Notes: a model not told the origin generated them from the sequence alone. A stretch of 28,576 bases of DNA from Chloroflexota bacterium (GCA_016213125.1 JACRBR010000333.1:1-28576); one strand, 5' to 3'; positions 8,119 to 14,370 are shown, numbered from the stretch's first letter. Numbers and translations are program-made.

Positions 8119-8475
8119 ATGGCGATCGCATGGGAATCCACTGAGAGCGGGGCGGCGGCGTACATCAGCAACGTCACGCCGACGACGCTCTACACCAATG
8201 CCCAGGGCGCGGGGAAAATCGTGCGCCTGGAGAAGCTGATCATTACGAACGTCAACGTGGCCGCGCGGAGCCTCGCGCTCTACAAGGTGCCCAGCGGCGG
8301 GGCCATCAGCGGGGACGACTGGAAGATCATCTACAGCCGGTCGATCGACGCGAGCGGCGAGGAGGACATCCGCGAGGCCGCCGGGCTGATGCTCGACAAC
8401 GGCGACAGCATCCGGGCGCTGGCGAGCGCGGCGTCGAGCCTTCGCTTCGACCTGGGGTTGGCTAAAGAATCATGA
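8119..8475 (+). CDS. Beta-rich minor tail protein
   Basis: A 118-residue protein whose ATG directly abuts the previous stop, with AGGAGGG about ten bases upstream. It alternates hydrophobic strands with a pattern (VRLEKLIITNVN, SLALYKVPSGG, WKIIYSRSIDASG, GLMLDNGDSIRALA) like small beta-sandwich phage proteins found near receptor-binding genes. A structural tail-tip or fibre-adaptor function is inferred from position, just before the tail-fibre gene. Confidence 0.68.
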   Translation: MAIAWESTESGAAAYISNVTPTTLYTNAQGAGKIVRLEKLIITNVNVAARSLALYKVPSGGAISGDDWKIIYSRSIDASGEEDIREAAGLMLDNGDSIRALASAASSLRFDLGLAKES

Positions 8476-8524
8476 TGAACCACGGGGCGTGCGAGATCAG
8501 GCGTAGTGAACTGGAGGCCAGCTA

Positions 8525-9514
8525 ATGCCAGGCGCAGCGGGGCAGCTCAAGAAGCTCTATCAGCAGCTCATCGGGGGGACGGCGCCGACCGATGCCGAGG
8601 CCGTCGCGGGCAGCGTGGCGGCGATGGTCAAGTACGAGATAAACCGGATGCTCAACGGTACGGCGCCCTCAGGCGCGGCGTCCCTCACGGGCGATATGTC
8701 GCAGATGATGAAGGCGCTCGTGGCGCAGATTCTCAACGGCACCGCACCCGCCGGGGCCGCGAGCAGCTCCGGCGACATCGCGCAGATGGTCAAGTACCTC
8801 ATCGCGAACAGCGGCTCGGCCATTGCCCCACGCCAGGTTGCGACCACCAACCCCTCCGCCTGGGGCGCGGGCTCGGGCGCGGACGCCCTCCCCTATACCG
8901 ACTGGATATGGACGCCGACCGGGTTCGCTGACTGGACGAATGCGGGCACGCCCGCGGACCTTGCCATCGGCGCCATCACTGACGACTTCATGTCGAGCGC
9001 GGACATGGACAACGGGCCGAGTGTCGACCTGAACAGCTCGGGCGACATGATTCACTCGGGAAACGGCACCGACCAGGGGTTCGGCGAATGGAAACATGCC
9101 CGCGCCGCCGGGATCATTCTCGGGGCCATGCCTGACAAGCTGGAGCTGGAGTGGATAGCGCAGTTCGCCACCGCGTCGGCCAATGAGCCCACGAGCGGGT
9201 TCGGGTTCGTCCAGGCGAGCGCACTGATGACCGGTGCGCTCGGGACCAAGGCCGCAGTCATCGCGTCGAACGGGACGAACTTCACCTGCACAGGGAGCGT
9301 CTCCTTCGACACCGGCGCCGCCGTCGACACCAACTGGCACATCTGGAAAATCGTGCTCAGCCTCGCCGGGCAGAACGTCGAGTGGTACATCGACGGCGTC
9401 AGCCAGGGCACCTTCGCCATCTCGACGGACATCTTCCCCGTGCGCATCGGCGCTCACGCCTTCACGACCAACCGGCTCCGCATGGGGCCGTGCAGGGTCC
9501 GCTACGCGGCATAG
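8525..9514 (+). CDS. Tail fibre / receptor-binding protein with lectin-like C-terminus
   Basis: A 329-residue protein with GGAGG seven bases before ATG. Residues 16-96 are three tandem 27-residue repeats (GTAP...G..SQMMK/AQMVK type), likely an extended or trimeric stalk. From about residue 115 a beta-rich domain begins, with TPTGFADWTN, FATASANEPTSGFGFV and NWHIWKIVLSLAG followed by VEWYIDGVSQGTF; that last layout is characteristic of concanavalin A-like (LamG/laminin-type) jelly rolls that bind sugars. It is the final large structural gene before small accessory genes, as expected of a host-recognition protein. The sugar or receptor cannot be told from sequence. Confidence 0.75.
   Translation: MPGAAGQLKKLYQQLIGGTAPTDAEAVAGSVAAMVKYEINRMLNGTAPSGAASLTGDMSQMMKALVAQILNGTAPAGAASSSGDIAQMVKYLIANSGSAIAPRQVATTNPSAWGAGSGADALPYTDWIWTPTGFADWTNAGTPADLAIGAITDDFMSSADMDNGPSVDLNSSGDMIHSGNGTDQGFGEWKHARAAGIILGAMPDKLELEWIAQFATASANEPTSGFGFVQASALMTGALGTKAAVIASNGTNFTCTGSVSFDTGAAVDTNWHIWKIVLSLAGQNVEWYIDGVSQGTFAISTDIFPVRIGAHAFTTNRLRMGPCRVRYAA
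8570..8812 (+). repeat. Three 81-bp in-frame repeats in the tail fibre gene
   Basis: The block GTAP recurs at residues 18, 45 and 72, each followed by an alanine/glycine loop and a helix ending near MVKY, MMKAL or MVKYL. The period is exactly 27 codons. The DNA copies have diverged, so the repeat is old or under selection at the protein level. Confidence 0.8.
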
Positions 9515-9546
9515 GCGCCGCACCAGACACCCCACAAGGAGGGGAC

Positions 9547-9936
9547 ATGAAAGTCGCACTCAGTTTCATCGGGGCCATCGCGCTGGCGTTCGTCGCGTTC
9601 GCCATCGCAGCCGAGGTCGCGGACGCCCGCCCCGGCGGCACGACCTACAGCATCACGATGTCGGACTCGACGCCGAACTACGGGCAGACGGTGACGTTCG
9701 GGCTCAGCCCCACGCACCCCAACACGGCCATCGTGTCCATCACCGTTCGCTGCACCCAGGCGACGACACCGGAAGATACGGTCGTGCTCAACGCCAGCAT
9801 TGCACCGGGCGGGACTGTGACGTTCACGAGCGGCAACTGGAACCCGACGATGAGCGCGTCGTGCAGGGCGACCGCCGACGATGTGGGCGACACCGGGGAC
9901 AGCTTCAACCCGCGGTCCTTCACGGTCGCGCCATAG
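9547..9936 (+). CDS. Secreted Ig-like beta-sandwich protein
   Basis: The ATG at 9547 follows GGAGGGG. The 129-residue product starts MKVALSFIGAIALAFVAF, a classic signal peptide with a cleavage region near VADARPG (about residues 24-28). The mature part is Thr/Ser/Val-rich: TYSITMSDSTPNYGQTV, VTFGLSPTHPNT, VRCTQATTPEDT, SIAPGGTVTFTSGNW, SCRATADDVGDTG. This looks like a single Ig-like domain with two cysteines well placed for a disulphide. It lies after the tail fibre and before the membrane-protein cluster. It could be a surface decoration, an exclusion factor or a cell-envelope adhesin; none can be chosen from sequence. Confidence 0.7.
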   Translation: MKVALSFIGAIALAFVAFAIAAEVADARPGGTTYSITMSDSTPNYGQTVTFGLSPTHPNTAIVSITVRCTQATTPEDTVVLNASIAPGGTVTFTSGNWNPTMSASCRATADDVGDTGDSFNPRSFTVAP

Positions 9937-9955
9937 TCCCTGAAGGAGGGTGGCC

Positions 9956-10201
9956 GTGGTGATGCCTCTACTCGTTGCACCGGTCGATGGCGAGGTCGCC
10001 TACGCGGCCGCCGCCGCGATGGGCGCGGTGATCAGTTGGCTGGCGAAGCTCTACATCTCCGAACGCAACGACTCCCGCGCCCGCGAGGACCGGCTTCACG
10101 AACAGAACCGGCTCGACGCCCGCGAGATGCTGACCGCCCTCCACGACAACACCCACGTGCTCGACGAACTGCGGAGCGCCATCCGTGAAAGGTCGGCTTA
10201 G
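9956..10201 (+). CDS. Small membrane protein with cytoplasmic charged helix
   Basis: About 81 residues. GTG at 9956 is chosen because AAGGAGGG (9943-9950) is well spaced to it; GTG 9950, GTG 9959 and ATG 9962 are in frame too. One hydrophobic segment (about YAAAAAMGAVISWLAKLYI) is followed by a highly charged, coiled-coil-like tail (ERNDSRAREDRLHEQNRLDAR split over two heptads). One membrane span plus a coiled coil is seen in small lysis or anti-superinfection proteins, but no family is recognised. Confidence 0.6.
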   Translation: MVMPLLVAPVDGEVAYAAAAAMGAVISWLAKLYISERNDSRAREDRLHEQNRLDAREMLTALHDNTHVLDELRSAIRERSA

Positions 10202-10403
10202 CGTGATGTGGGCAGAGGTTCGAAGCCGCTTCCATCGTCGCCCGGTGGAGCCGCTGCCCACGGAACCGTCGGAAGCGGTGACCACGGCCGTCGCCATCCA
10301 CCGCCACGCGGCCGAGGCGGTCTGCTCGGAGTTCCGGGGCTTCGTCCAGCACCTGCGCGAGGAGGCCGACCGGACACACCCGCGCGGCGAGGGGGGCGGC
10401 TGA
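10185..10403 (+). CDS. Small basic protein, unknown
   Basis: At most 72 residues from GTG 10185; GTG 10203, one base after the previous stop and downstream of AAAGG, is an equally possible start. The N-terminus is basic (EVRSRFHRRP) and the remainder is a helix rich in Ala, Glu and Arg. No motif is recognised. It is linked to the following membrane-protein gene by TGATG. Confidence 0.5.
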   Translation: MKGRLSVMWAEVRSRFHRRPVEPLPTEPSEAVTTAVAIHRHAAEAVCSEFRGFVQHLREEADRTHPRGEGGG

Positions 10404-10642
10404 TGCTGACCATCCTGGCCGTGCTGATGTTCCTCTACCTGCTCGTGAGGGCGGTCCCGGCGATGGTGGCGGCGAACGGGCACCGGCCGTTCCTCGTGGG
10501 GTACATCGCCCTGACGCTGCTGCTCGGCTGGGGGGCTCTGGAAGCGGGGTTCGTGGGCGCGCCGATGAGCCAGGAGATCCGCCGGCTGCTCGTCGCCGGG
10601 ACGCTGGTGGGGACGTTCGAATGGGCGGGGAGGCACCGGTGA
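10403..10642 (+). CDS. Holin-like small membrane protein
   Basis: The 79-residue product has a strongly hydrophobic N-terminal span (MLTILAVLMFLYLLV), a second around FLVGYIALTLLLGWGAL and a weaker third near LLVAGTLVGTF, and ends with the basic tail EWAGRHR. A size of 80 residues with two or three spans fits holins, but it is about 1.4 kb ahead of the lysozyme, whereas two other small membrane proteins directly follow that gene. A holin, antiholin or unrelated membrane role remains open. Starts and stops overlap with both neighbours (TGATG). Confidence 0.6.
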   Translation: MLTILAVLMFLYLLVRAVPAMVAANGHRPFLVGYIALTLLLGWGALEAGFVGAPMSQEIRRLLVAGTLVGTFEWAGRHR

Positions 10643-10833
10643 TGGGCCGCTGGCGGACGGCGCGGGAGAAGCGGATCGTCGACCACATCATCGGGCTCGG
10701 CCGCGACGTGTTCGACGTGCTGGAGTGCGGGCACCAGCTGATCTGCATCTGCGGGGAGGCTTCGAAGCTGCACCTGTCGATCAACGCGCGGGTGTGCCGT
10801 GAGTGCCTGTGGCCGGGGAGGGTCGCGGTATGA
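10642..10833 (+). CDS. Small zinc-ribbon-like protein
   Basis: Start ATG 10642 overlaps the previous stop (TGATG) and has GGAGG eight bases upstream. The 63-residue product has a basic N-terminal helix and a Cys cluster, ECGHQLICICGE ... VCREC, with two CxC/CxxC knuckles spaced by about 20 residues, likely one zinc site. Such small ribbons are common in phage accessory regions. No specific role is seen. Confidence 0.6.
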   Translation: MGRWRTAREKRIVDHIIGLGRDVFDVLECGHQLICICGEASKLHLSINARVCRECLWPGRVAV

Positions 10834-10928
10834 AAACGATAGTGCTGCTGTTCGCGGGGTTCATGCTCGGACTCTCGGCGATGGTCCTGTGGGCCGTGGA
10901 GCCGGAGATGCGGAGGCCGTACCGATGA
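10830..10928 (+). CDS. Tiny single-span membrane protein (32 aa)
   Basis: ATG at 10830 overlaps the preceding TGA (ATGA), and its own TGA overlaps the next start in the same way. The 32-residue product, MKTIVLLFAGFMLGLSAM followed by VLWAVEPEMRRPYR, is one membrane span with a short charged C-terminus. The perfect double 4-base overlap and GGGGAGGG ten bases upstream argue that it is really translated. No function is known. Confidence 0.55.
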   Translation: MKTIVLLFAGFMLGLSAMVLWAVEPEMRRPYR

Positions 10929-11377
10929 TGAACTACCTGATCGCCGTGAACGTGTCGTGGCTCGAAGGCGTGGTCCCGGGGATCGAGGCGATGGCGGACG
11001 CGCTGCCGGAACGGTCTGTTCGAGATTGTGCCTGGAAAAAGACATACCTTTCCATTAGCGAAGCGGACGAAGCGTCCGACCGAACGCCCCCTACCCGTGA
11101 CCGCGACCGGCGGCACGCCTTCCTGCTGCCGTACTGGTGTGCTGAACACAACGGTTTTCACCTGGGCCATTTCGACCCCCTCGGGAAACGGGCGTTTCAG
11201 GGATGGGGTGCGGAACTCTACAACCAGGTGAACTCCTACAAACGGAGGCACCGACGGGGGTACTATCGTCGCCGGTCTCAAGGACGACTGAACGCGCTGC
11301 CGGACGACTGCCCACGGTGCGGGCGCGAGGGCGTGGCGCCGGAACACGAGTGCGCGGAGCTGGGAGGAAGTGGGTAA
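10925..11377 (+). CDS. Unknown protein with C-terminal zinc ribbon
   Basis: A 150-residue product starting at ATG 10925 (ATGA overlap). The middle is rich in charged residues and aromatic/His patches (LPYWCAEHNGFHLGHF, GWGAELYNQ), and the C-terminus carries a CPRCGREGVAPEHEC ribbon. The DNA around 11030-11100 is visibly less GC-rich than its surroundings (runs of AAAAA, TTTCC), so part of the gene may have a different origin. The family is not recognised. Confidence 0.55.
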   Translation: MMNYLIAVNVSWLEGVVPGIEAMADALPERSVRDCAWKKTYLSISEADEASDRTPPTRDRDRRHAFLLPYWCAEHNGFHLGHFDPLGKRAFQGWGAELYNQVNSYKRRHRRGYYRRRSQGRLNALPDDCPRCGREGVAPEHECAELGGSG

Positions 11378-11499
11378 TGGCGACGATTGACGCGCCAGAA
11401 AGGGCGACAGTTTCGGGGGAGCCTCAGGTTCGGCCCACGCTGGCCGTTTCGGTGCACGTTTGCGGCGAGCACGAGGTGAAGGTGGGGAACAACCGATGA
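11377..11499 (+). CDS. Very small unknown protein (40 aa)
   Basis: ATG 11377 overlaps the previous TAA (TAATG), with GGGAGGAAG about eight bases upstream. The product is 40 residues, ending VHVCGEHEVKVGNNR, with one Cys-Gly-Glu-His cluster. The overlap on both sides (ATGA with the next gene) is the main support. Confidence 0.45.
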   Translation: MATIDAPERATVSGEPQVRPTLAVSVHVCGEHEVKVGNNR

Positions 11500-11849
11500 G
11501 CGAACACAAGCACCTCCAAGGCCCCGTCCGGTGTGTCGAGATCTCCCCCGAGGTTTGCCTGCGCCCGACATCTCACGGCGGGGCTGAGCACATCAGGAAT
11601 GCAGACGGAACGATCGCGGGCGGGTCGACGGCTCACCTGGCTGGCTTCCTTCTCGCCCACGAGGGGGGGCATCTCGGCGACGGGTATCGCTGTGAGGGGG
11701 TGGTCAACGTTGACCCTCATCTCGCGCCGAAACCGTTGTGGGAAATGACGGGTTCGCTTGAGGGAGGCGACCTGACGCTCTCCCCGTCCGTGCTTTGTAG
11801 CGACGGGTTCCACGGCTTCGTCCGCAACGGGAAGTGGGTGCCAGCGTGA
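11496..11849 (+). CDS. Small beta-rich protein, possibly DUF6527-like
   Basis: The 117-residue product starts with ATG 11496, with GAAGGTGGGG upstream and an ATGA overlap. It ends with LTLSPSVLCSDGFHGFVRNGKWVPA, a pattern (LSPS...C..FHGFIxNG) that I associate with DUF6527, a small family often found in phages and mobile elements; the assignment is from memory of the motif. It lies directly before the lysozyme gene and is coupled to it by GTGA. Confidence 0.55.
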   Translation: MSEHKHLQGPVRCVEISPEVCLRPTSHGGAEHIRNADGTIAGGSTAHLAGFLLAHEGGHLGDGYRCEGVVNVDPHLAPKPLWEMTGSLEGGDLTLSPSVLCSDGFHGFVRNGKWVPA

Positions 11850-12595
11850 CGGTCCTTGACGTTTCGAACTACGACCTGACGACCTTCGACGCGGAGTGCA
11901 TGAAATCGGCGGGGGTGACCGCGGTCATCATCGGCTGCCAGGACGAAGACGCCGCGGACGTGATGGCGAACCGCTGCGAGGCGGCGGGGCTGCCCATCAT
12001 CGGCGTCTACGCCTTCCTGTACTTCGGGCTGGACACCCTCGGGCAGACGGGCGCGGCGATCCGGGTGGCGCTCAGGCACAGCGTGGGGCGCGTCTGGCTC
12101 GACTGCGAGAGCACCGGGGAGTATGACGCCGCGAGCGGTCCCATGCAGCGCCAGGACGAACTGGCGGCCTGCTGCGATGCCGTCCGCGCCGCTGGCCTTT
12201 CGCCGGGGATCTACACGGGGGGGTGGTGGTGGCCGGGGAACATGGCGTCGGAGGCGTTCTCACACCTCCCGCTCTGGCACTCGGAGTACCCAAACGACGG
12301 CCATGCGGTCCCGGAGGTCGCCTATGGGGGGTGGTCGAAGGTCGCCATCCACCAGTACACGTCGCAGTTCTGGTGTTGCGGGCGGAACCGCGACGCCAAC
12401 TACGTCTTTGAGGAGGACGAAATGACCCGCGAGCAACTGTTGGAAATCCTCGAAGAGTTGGGGGTCGCCGGGCCGGGCATCCCCACGGTGAAGCGGCTCG
12501 ACGAGTTCGTGACGGCGGCGTTTACGGCGGCGCAACAGACCAGGACGGTGCGAGGGCTGAAGAAGGCCCTCCACCCGGACGGGCCGCAAACGTAG
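11846..12595 (+). CDS. GH25-like lysozyme (endolysin)
   Basis: A 249-residue protein from GTG 11846 (GTGA overlap; an upstream GTG at 11834 lacks that coupling). Residues 1-195 form a GH25/DUF1906-like TIM barrel: VLDVSNYD at 3-10 with the N-terminal Asp, WLDCE at 84-88 carrying the Asp and Glu of the catalytic centre, GIYTGGWWW, LPLWHSEYP and AIHQYTSQFWC. Such enzymes cut the glycan strands of peptidoglycan. The last 55 residues (from MTREQLLEILEELG) form a separate helical segment that may bind the wall. It has no signal peptide, so it needs a holin, and two membrane proteins follow. Lysis at the end of the late operon is the clear context. Confidence 0.85.
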   Translation: MTVLDVSNYDLTTFDAECMKSAGVTAVIIGCQDEDAADVMANRCEAAGLPIIGVYAFLYFGLDTLGQTGAAIRVALRHSVGRVWLDCESTGEYDAASGPMQRQDELAACCDAVRAAGLSPGIYTGGWWWPGNMASEAFSHLPLWHSEYPNDGHAVPEVAYGGWSKVAIHQYTSQFWCCGRNRDANYVFEEDEMTREQLLEILEELGVAGPGIPTVKRLDEFVTAAFTAAQQTRTVRGLKKALHPDGPQT

Positions 12596-12600
12596 CAGAG

Positions 12601-12635
12601 GTACTTTTGTCCCCTAGGGGGCGTGTACAGGGAGG
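12601..12635 (+). promoter_or_regulatory. Folded leader before first holin-like gene
   Basis: GTAC (12601-12604) pairs with GTAC (12625-12628). Inside, GTCCC (12609-12613) pairs with GGGGC (12618-12622) around a CTAG loop. The SD AGGGAGG follows at once (12629-12635). The same architecture precedes the next gene, so it is likely a translation or mRNA-stability element. Confidence 0.5.
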
Positions 12636-12640
12636 CGACC

Positions 12641-12811
12641 ATGAACTGGAAAGCGCTGGCCGGGCTGGCACTCGTCATCGTCGCGGGAGTGCTTGCGACG
12701 ACCGGGTTTCTCTCGGGAGACCTGGCGAACCTCATTGCCGGGGCCGTGCTCGGCGGCAGCGGCGGCTACCTCGCGGGGAACCGCGTGACCAAAGGTACTT
12801 CCGGCCCCTGA
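12641..12811 (+). CDS. Small two-span membrane protein, probable holin
   Basis: The product of 56 residues starts at ATG 12641, six bases after AGGGAGG; an upstream in-frame GTG (12623) would put the SD inside the gene. There are two hydrophobic spans (ALAGLALVIVAGVLATTGFL and LIAGAVLGGSGGYLAG) with a short polar tail. This is the layout of small class II holins and it directly follows the lysozyme. Holin function is inferred from size, topology and position. Confidence 0.65.
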   Translation: MNWKALAGLALVIVAGVLATTGFLSGDLANLIAGAVLGGSGGYLAGNRVTKGTSGP

Positions 12812-12828
12812 GGCCGCGTACAGGGAGG
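12795..12828 (+). promoter_or_regulatory. Folded leader before second membrane-protein gene
   Basis: GTAC (12795-12798) pairs with GTAC (12818-12821). Inside, CGGCC (12802-12806) pairs with GGCCG (12812-12816) around CCTGA. AGGGAGG follows at 12822-12828. It overlaps the last codons of the preceding gene. The stem bases differ from the copy at 12601 but the fold is kept. Confidence 0.5.
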
Positions 12829-12832
12829 GAAG

Positions 12833-13216
12833 ATGCGAAAGCTCTTCTTGCTCATCGGAGGGTTTCTGGCGCTCGTCGCCGGGGCCATTGCGCCAACCCT
12901 GGTGCGGTTCGCCCGCGGCCCGTCGTGGGCCAGGTGGATGGCACCAGCCGTCATCATCACGGCGCTCGTGCTGAGCGTTGTCATCCCGTGGACTGTCCCG
13001 GACGCCCAGCACTGGCGCCCCATGGCGGTCGCGGTGACAGCGGGCACGATCGCCATCGCAGTTCTTATGGACGCGGAGAACCTCAGGGCACGGGTGAGGC
13101 GACACCGGGGCGTAAATGACGCTCCCACGGCCTCGAATGTGCATCGGTTCGCTCTACAGTTCGGCGGGGTTGGTAGCTCGGGCGCAAGCCCGGGCGGTAG
13201 ACAGACGCCGGGGTGA
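12833..13216 (+). CDS. Membrane protein of the lysis cassette
   Basis: The 127-residue product has an N-terminal span (LFLLIGGFLALVAGAIAPTL), a second (MAPAVIITALVLSVVIPW) and a third (MAVAVTAGTIAIAVLM), followed by a basic region (ENLRARVRRHRG) and a low-complexity Gly/Ser tail. It may be the holin partner or antiholin of the previous protein. The last 25 codons lie over a GC-rich hairpin (GCTCGGGC, GCAA, GCCCGGG near 13175-13194), so the true C-terminus may be shaped by RNA structure. It is the last gene before the terminator. Confidence 0.6.
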   Translation: MRKLFLLIGGFLALVAGAIAPTLVRFARGPSWARWMAPAVIITALVLSVVIPWTVPDAQHWRPMAVAVTAGTIAIAVLMDAENLRARVRRHRGVNDAPTASNVHRFALQFGGVGSSGASPGGRQTPG

Positions 13217-13248
13217 CGGATCACTGAGCGCGAAGTCCAAAGCGCGAG

Positions 13249-13280
13249 AGGCCGGGTGTTGAGCCCGGCCTCTTTGTGCG
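13249..13280 (+). terminator. Late-operon terminator
   Basis: AGAGGCCGGG (13249-13258) pairs perfectly with CCCGGCCTCT (13266-13275) around a 7-base loop, followed by TTGTG. It lies between the converging late operon and the toxin gene, directly beyond the stop codons of both, so it may act in both directions. Confidence 0.85.
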
Positions 13281-13562
13281 TCAGCGCGATGCGTGGGGGG
13301 TTGGGCGATTTGGGGGACGGCCGATGTTCAGGACGGACAGTTCGCCGTTGTTCGGCAGGTGATAGACGATCCAGAACCGGCCATCCCGAAAGAGCGACAG
13401 GATGACCGGAGGGACGGCGAAGACGAAGGTGGTCTGGTTGTTGACCTTCGGATCCTGGCAGAGGTTCCGAAGGACGCGGTCCAACTCCCGGCGATCTTCC
13501 TCCGGGCAGGCGACGTAGAACGTCTCTGCCGGAGGAAGCAACCGGCTAGTGCGTGAGTCCAT
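13281..13562 (-). CDS. RelE/HigB-like toxin (type II TA)
   Basis: The 93-residue basic protein has the shape of RelE-superfamily ribosome-dependent mRNA nucleases: an N-terminal helix pair (EEDRRELDRVLRNLC), then strands FVFAVPPVILSLF, FWIVYHLP and LSVLNIGRPP, where xIVYxxx followed by xVLxIxR is the usual end of the fold. Its ATG overlaps the 3' end of the upstream antitoxin gene by 17 bases, giving the antitoxin-toxin order typical of relBE. No exact subfamily is recognised and catalytic residues vary in this group, so activity is inferred only. Confidence 0.6.
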   Translation of the reverse strand: MDSRTSRLLPPAETFYVACPEEDRRELDRVLRNLCQDPKVNNQTTFVFAVPPVILSLFRDGRFWIVYHLPNNGELSVLNIGRPPNRPTPHASR

Positions 13563-13734
13563 GTTCCTTGCGGATCTCTTCGAGGGTCTTCCCTCGCTGG
13601 CCGCTCTGCTCGGCGGCGAGCCCTTTGAGGACGCCGTCCATGAAGACGTCGTCCTCGAGGACTTCCATGACGGCGTTGTAGGCGTGAAGGGTGGTTTCCC
13701 TGGACTCCTTCAAAGTGAGTTCGGTGGTAGACAT
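13546..13734 (-). CDS. Antitoxin partner of the RelE-like toxin
   Basis: The 62-residue product starts at the ATG complementary to 13732-13734, with GGAGGAG ten bases upstream; a longer frame to 13788 has no ribosome-binding site and runs through the promoter. The sequence is a short acidic-then-basic helix pair (TELTLKESRETTLHAYN, VLEDDVFMDGVLKGLAAEQ) ending in KTLEEIRKEHGLTH. Small size, position ahead of a RelE-like gene and overlap with it point to an antitoxin; a DNA-binding domain is not obvious. Confidence 0.55.
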   Translation of the reverse strand: MSTTELTLKESRETTLHAYNAVMEVLEDDVFMDGVLKGLAAEQSGQRGKTLEEIRKEHGLTH

Positions 13735-13768
13735 AGGTTGGTAGCTCCTCCGTGCGGCTTGGGATGGC

Positions 13769-13796
13769 ACCGTAGCAAATGTACACATGGTGTCAA
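13769..13796 (-). promoter_or_regulatory. Promoter and operator of the TA genes
   Basis: On the minus strand TTGACA (13791-13796) is followed after 16 bases by TACGGT (13769-13774), a TAnnnT -10 box. The spacer holds the palindrome ACAC-ATG-GTGT (13783-13793), a likely site for autorepression. The leader before the antitoxin ATG would be about 28 bases, with an SD. Confidence 0.55.
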
Positions 13797-13848
13797 CCGA
13801 GATGGCAGCCCCCCTTTACCCCCAAACGCATTGGAATTTCCTATGAAC

Positions 13849-13865
13849 GGGGGGTTTGACCCCCC
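13849..13865. terminator. G6/C6 hairpin after the repressor genes
   Basis: GGGGGG (13849-13854), loop TTTGA, CCCCCC (13860-13865), with ATTTT on the plus-strand side. It lies four bases beyond the end of the minus-strand repressor operon and upstream of the TA promoter, so it may separate the two units. The U-tract faces the plus direction, which makes the direction of action uncertain. Confidence 0.4.
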
Positions 13866-13869
13866 ATTT

Positions 13870-13959
13870 TCACTCGGCCTCGGCGGTGACGGGCGCGGAG
13901 GTGGGTGCCCGTTCGATGTCGAGCAGGTTCTCCATGGTGCGCTGGTAGGCGCGGCGCAC
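13870..13959 (-). CDS. Very small ORF downstream of the repressor (29 aa)
   Basis: GTG (13957-13959, minus strand) follows GGGAGA by about seven bases and opens a 29-residue frame, MRRAYQRTMENLLDIERAP and a short Ala/Pro/Glu tail. It starts about 20 bases after the repressor stop and ends just before a hairpin. The spacing and SD suggest real translation, but there is no family evidence. Confidence 0.35.
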   Translation of the reverse strand: MRRAYQRTMENLLDIERAPTSAPVTAEAE

Positions 13960-13978
13960 AGTTTTTTCCCGGGAGAAA

Positions 13979-14296
13979 CTACGCCCGGCGGCGGATGGGG
14001 ATGACCTTGCGGTCGTGGTCGGTGGCGAGCTGCGGATCGATGGGAGGTTCGGCGGCTTCGCCTTCCACGGGATGCCCGGCCCTTCGGTATACCTCACTGA
14101 GCGGCACGTGAAGGACTCGGGCCAGTTCTTGGCAGGCGTCCGTTCGGGGCAGCCGTCCATCGACGAGCCAGGAGGAGACGGTCTGCTGGCTCCTCCCCAG
14201 GTAGGCAGCGAGCTGGGCTTGGGATAAACCGCGGGTCTTCAGCTCGTGGTCAAGCCACTCGGCGAAGGCGGTCCGTTCAGCCACGACGGTACTCAC
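13979..14296 (-). CDS. CI-like repressor, XRE/HTH_3 family
   Basis: The 105-residue protein has a helix-turn-helix at about residues 24-46 (LSQAQLAAYLGRSQQTVSSW), within a full five-helix Cro/CI-type domain spanning residues 8-72. It lacks the LexA-like autocleavage domain of lambda CI, so induction would need another mechanism. The start is GTG at 14296, with no ribosome-binding sequence before it, but a TAATGT box sits so that transcription should begin at or next to the GTG, as in lambda cI made from PRM. It faces a divergent Cro-like gene across an operator array. It is probably the lysogeny repressor. Confidence 0.75.
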   Translation of the reverse strand: MSTVVAERTAFAEWLDHELKTRGLSQAQLAAYLGRSQQTVSSWLVDGRLPRTDACQELARVLHVPLSEVYRRAGHPVEGEAAEPPIDPQLATDHDRKVIPIRRRA

Positions 14297-14302
14297 GGGG
14301 CG

Positions 14303-14333
14303 ACATTACCAAGAATCTTGCGGTTTGGGACAA
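14303..14333 (-). promoter_or_regulatory. Repressor promoter giving a leaderless mRNA
   Basis: TAATGT (complement of 14303-14308) ends six bases before the GTG start of the repressor, which would therefore be base +1. A poor -35 (TTGTCC, complement of 14328-14333) lies 19 bases upstream, consistent with a promoter needing activation. Confidence 0.5.
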
Positions 14334-14341
14334 ATAGGGGC

Positions 14342-14370
14342 TTGCAACTCCGCATAGTTGGTGCGATACT
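14342..14370 (+). promoter_or_regulatory. Early rightward promoter (PR-like)
   Basis: TTGCAA (14342-14347), 17-base spacer, GATACT (14365-14370). The start point near 14377 gives a leader of about 40 bases before the Cro-like gene. It is overlapped by two ACTCCGCA repeats. Confidence 0.7.

Noticed and set aside
8525..9514. Possible diversity-generating target in the tail fibre
   Set aside because: No reverse transcriptase, no template repeat and no adenine-biased variable region are visible.
13160..13212. tRNA-like string with GGTTGGTAGCTC and a GCAA-capped hairpin
   Set aside because: No T-loop, anticodon stem or full acceptor stem; only a 5-bp outer pairing. Lies in the 3' end of a membrane protein gene.
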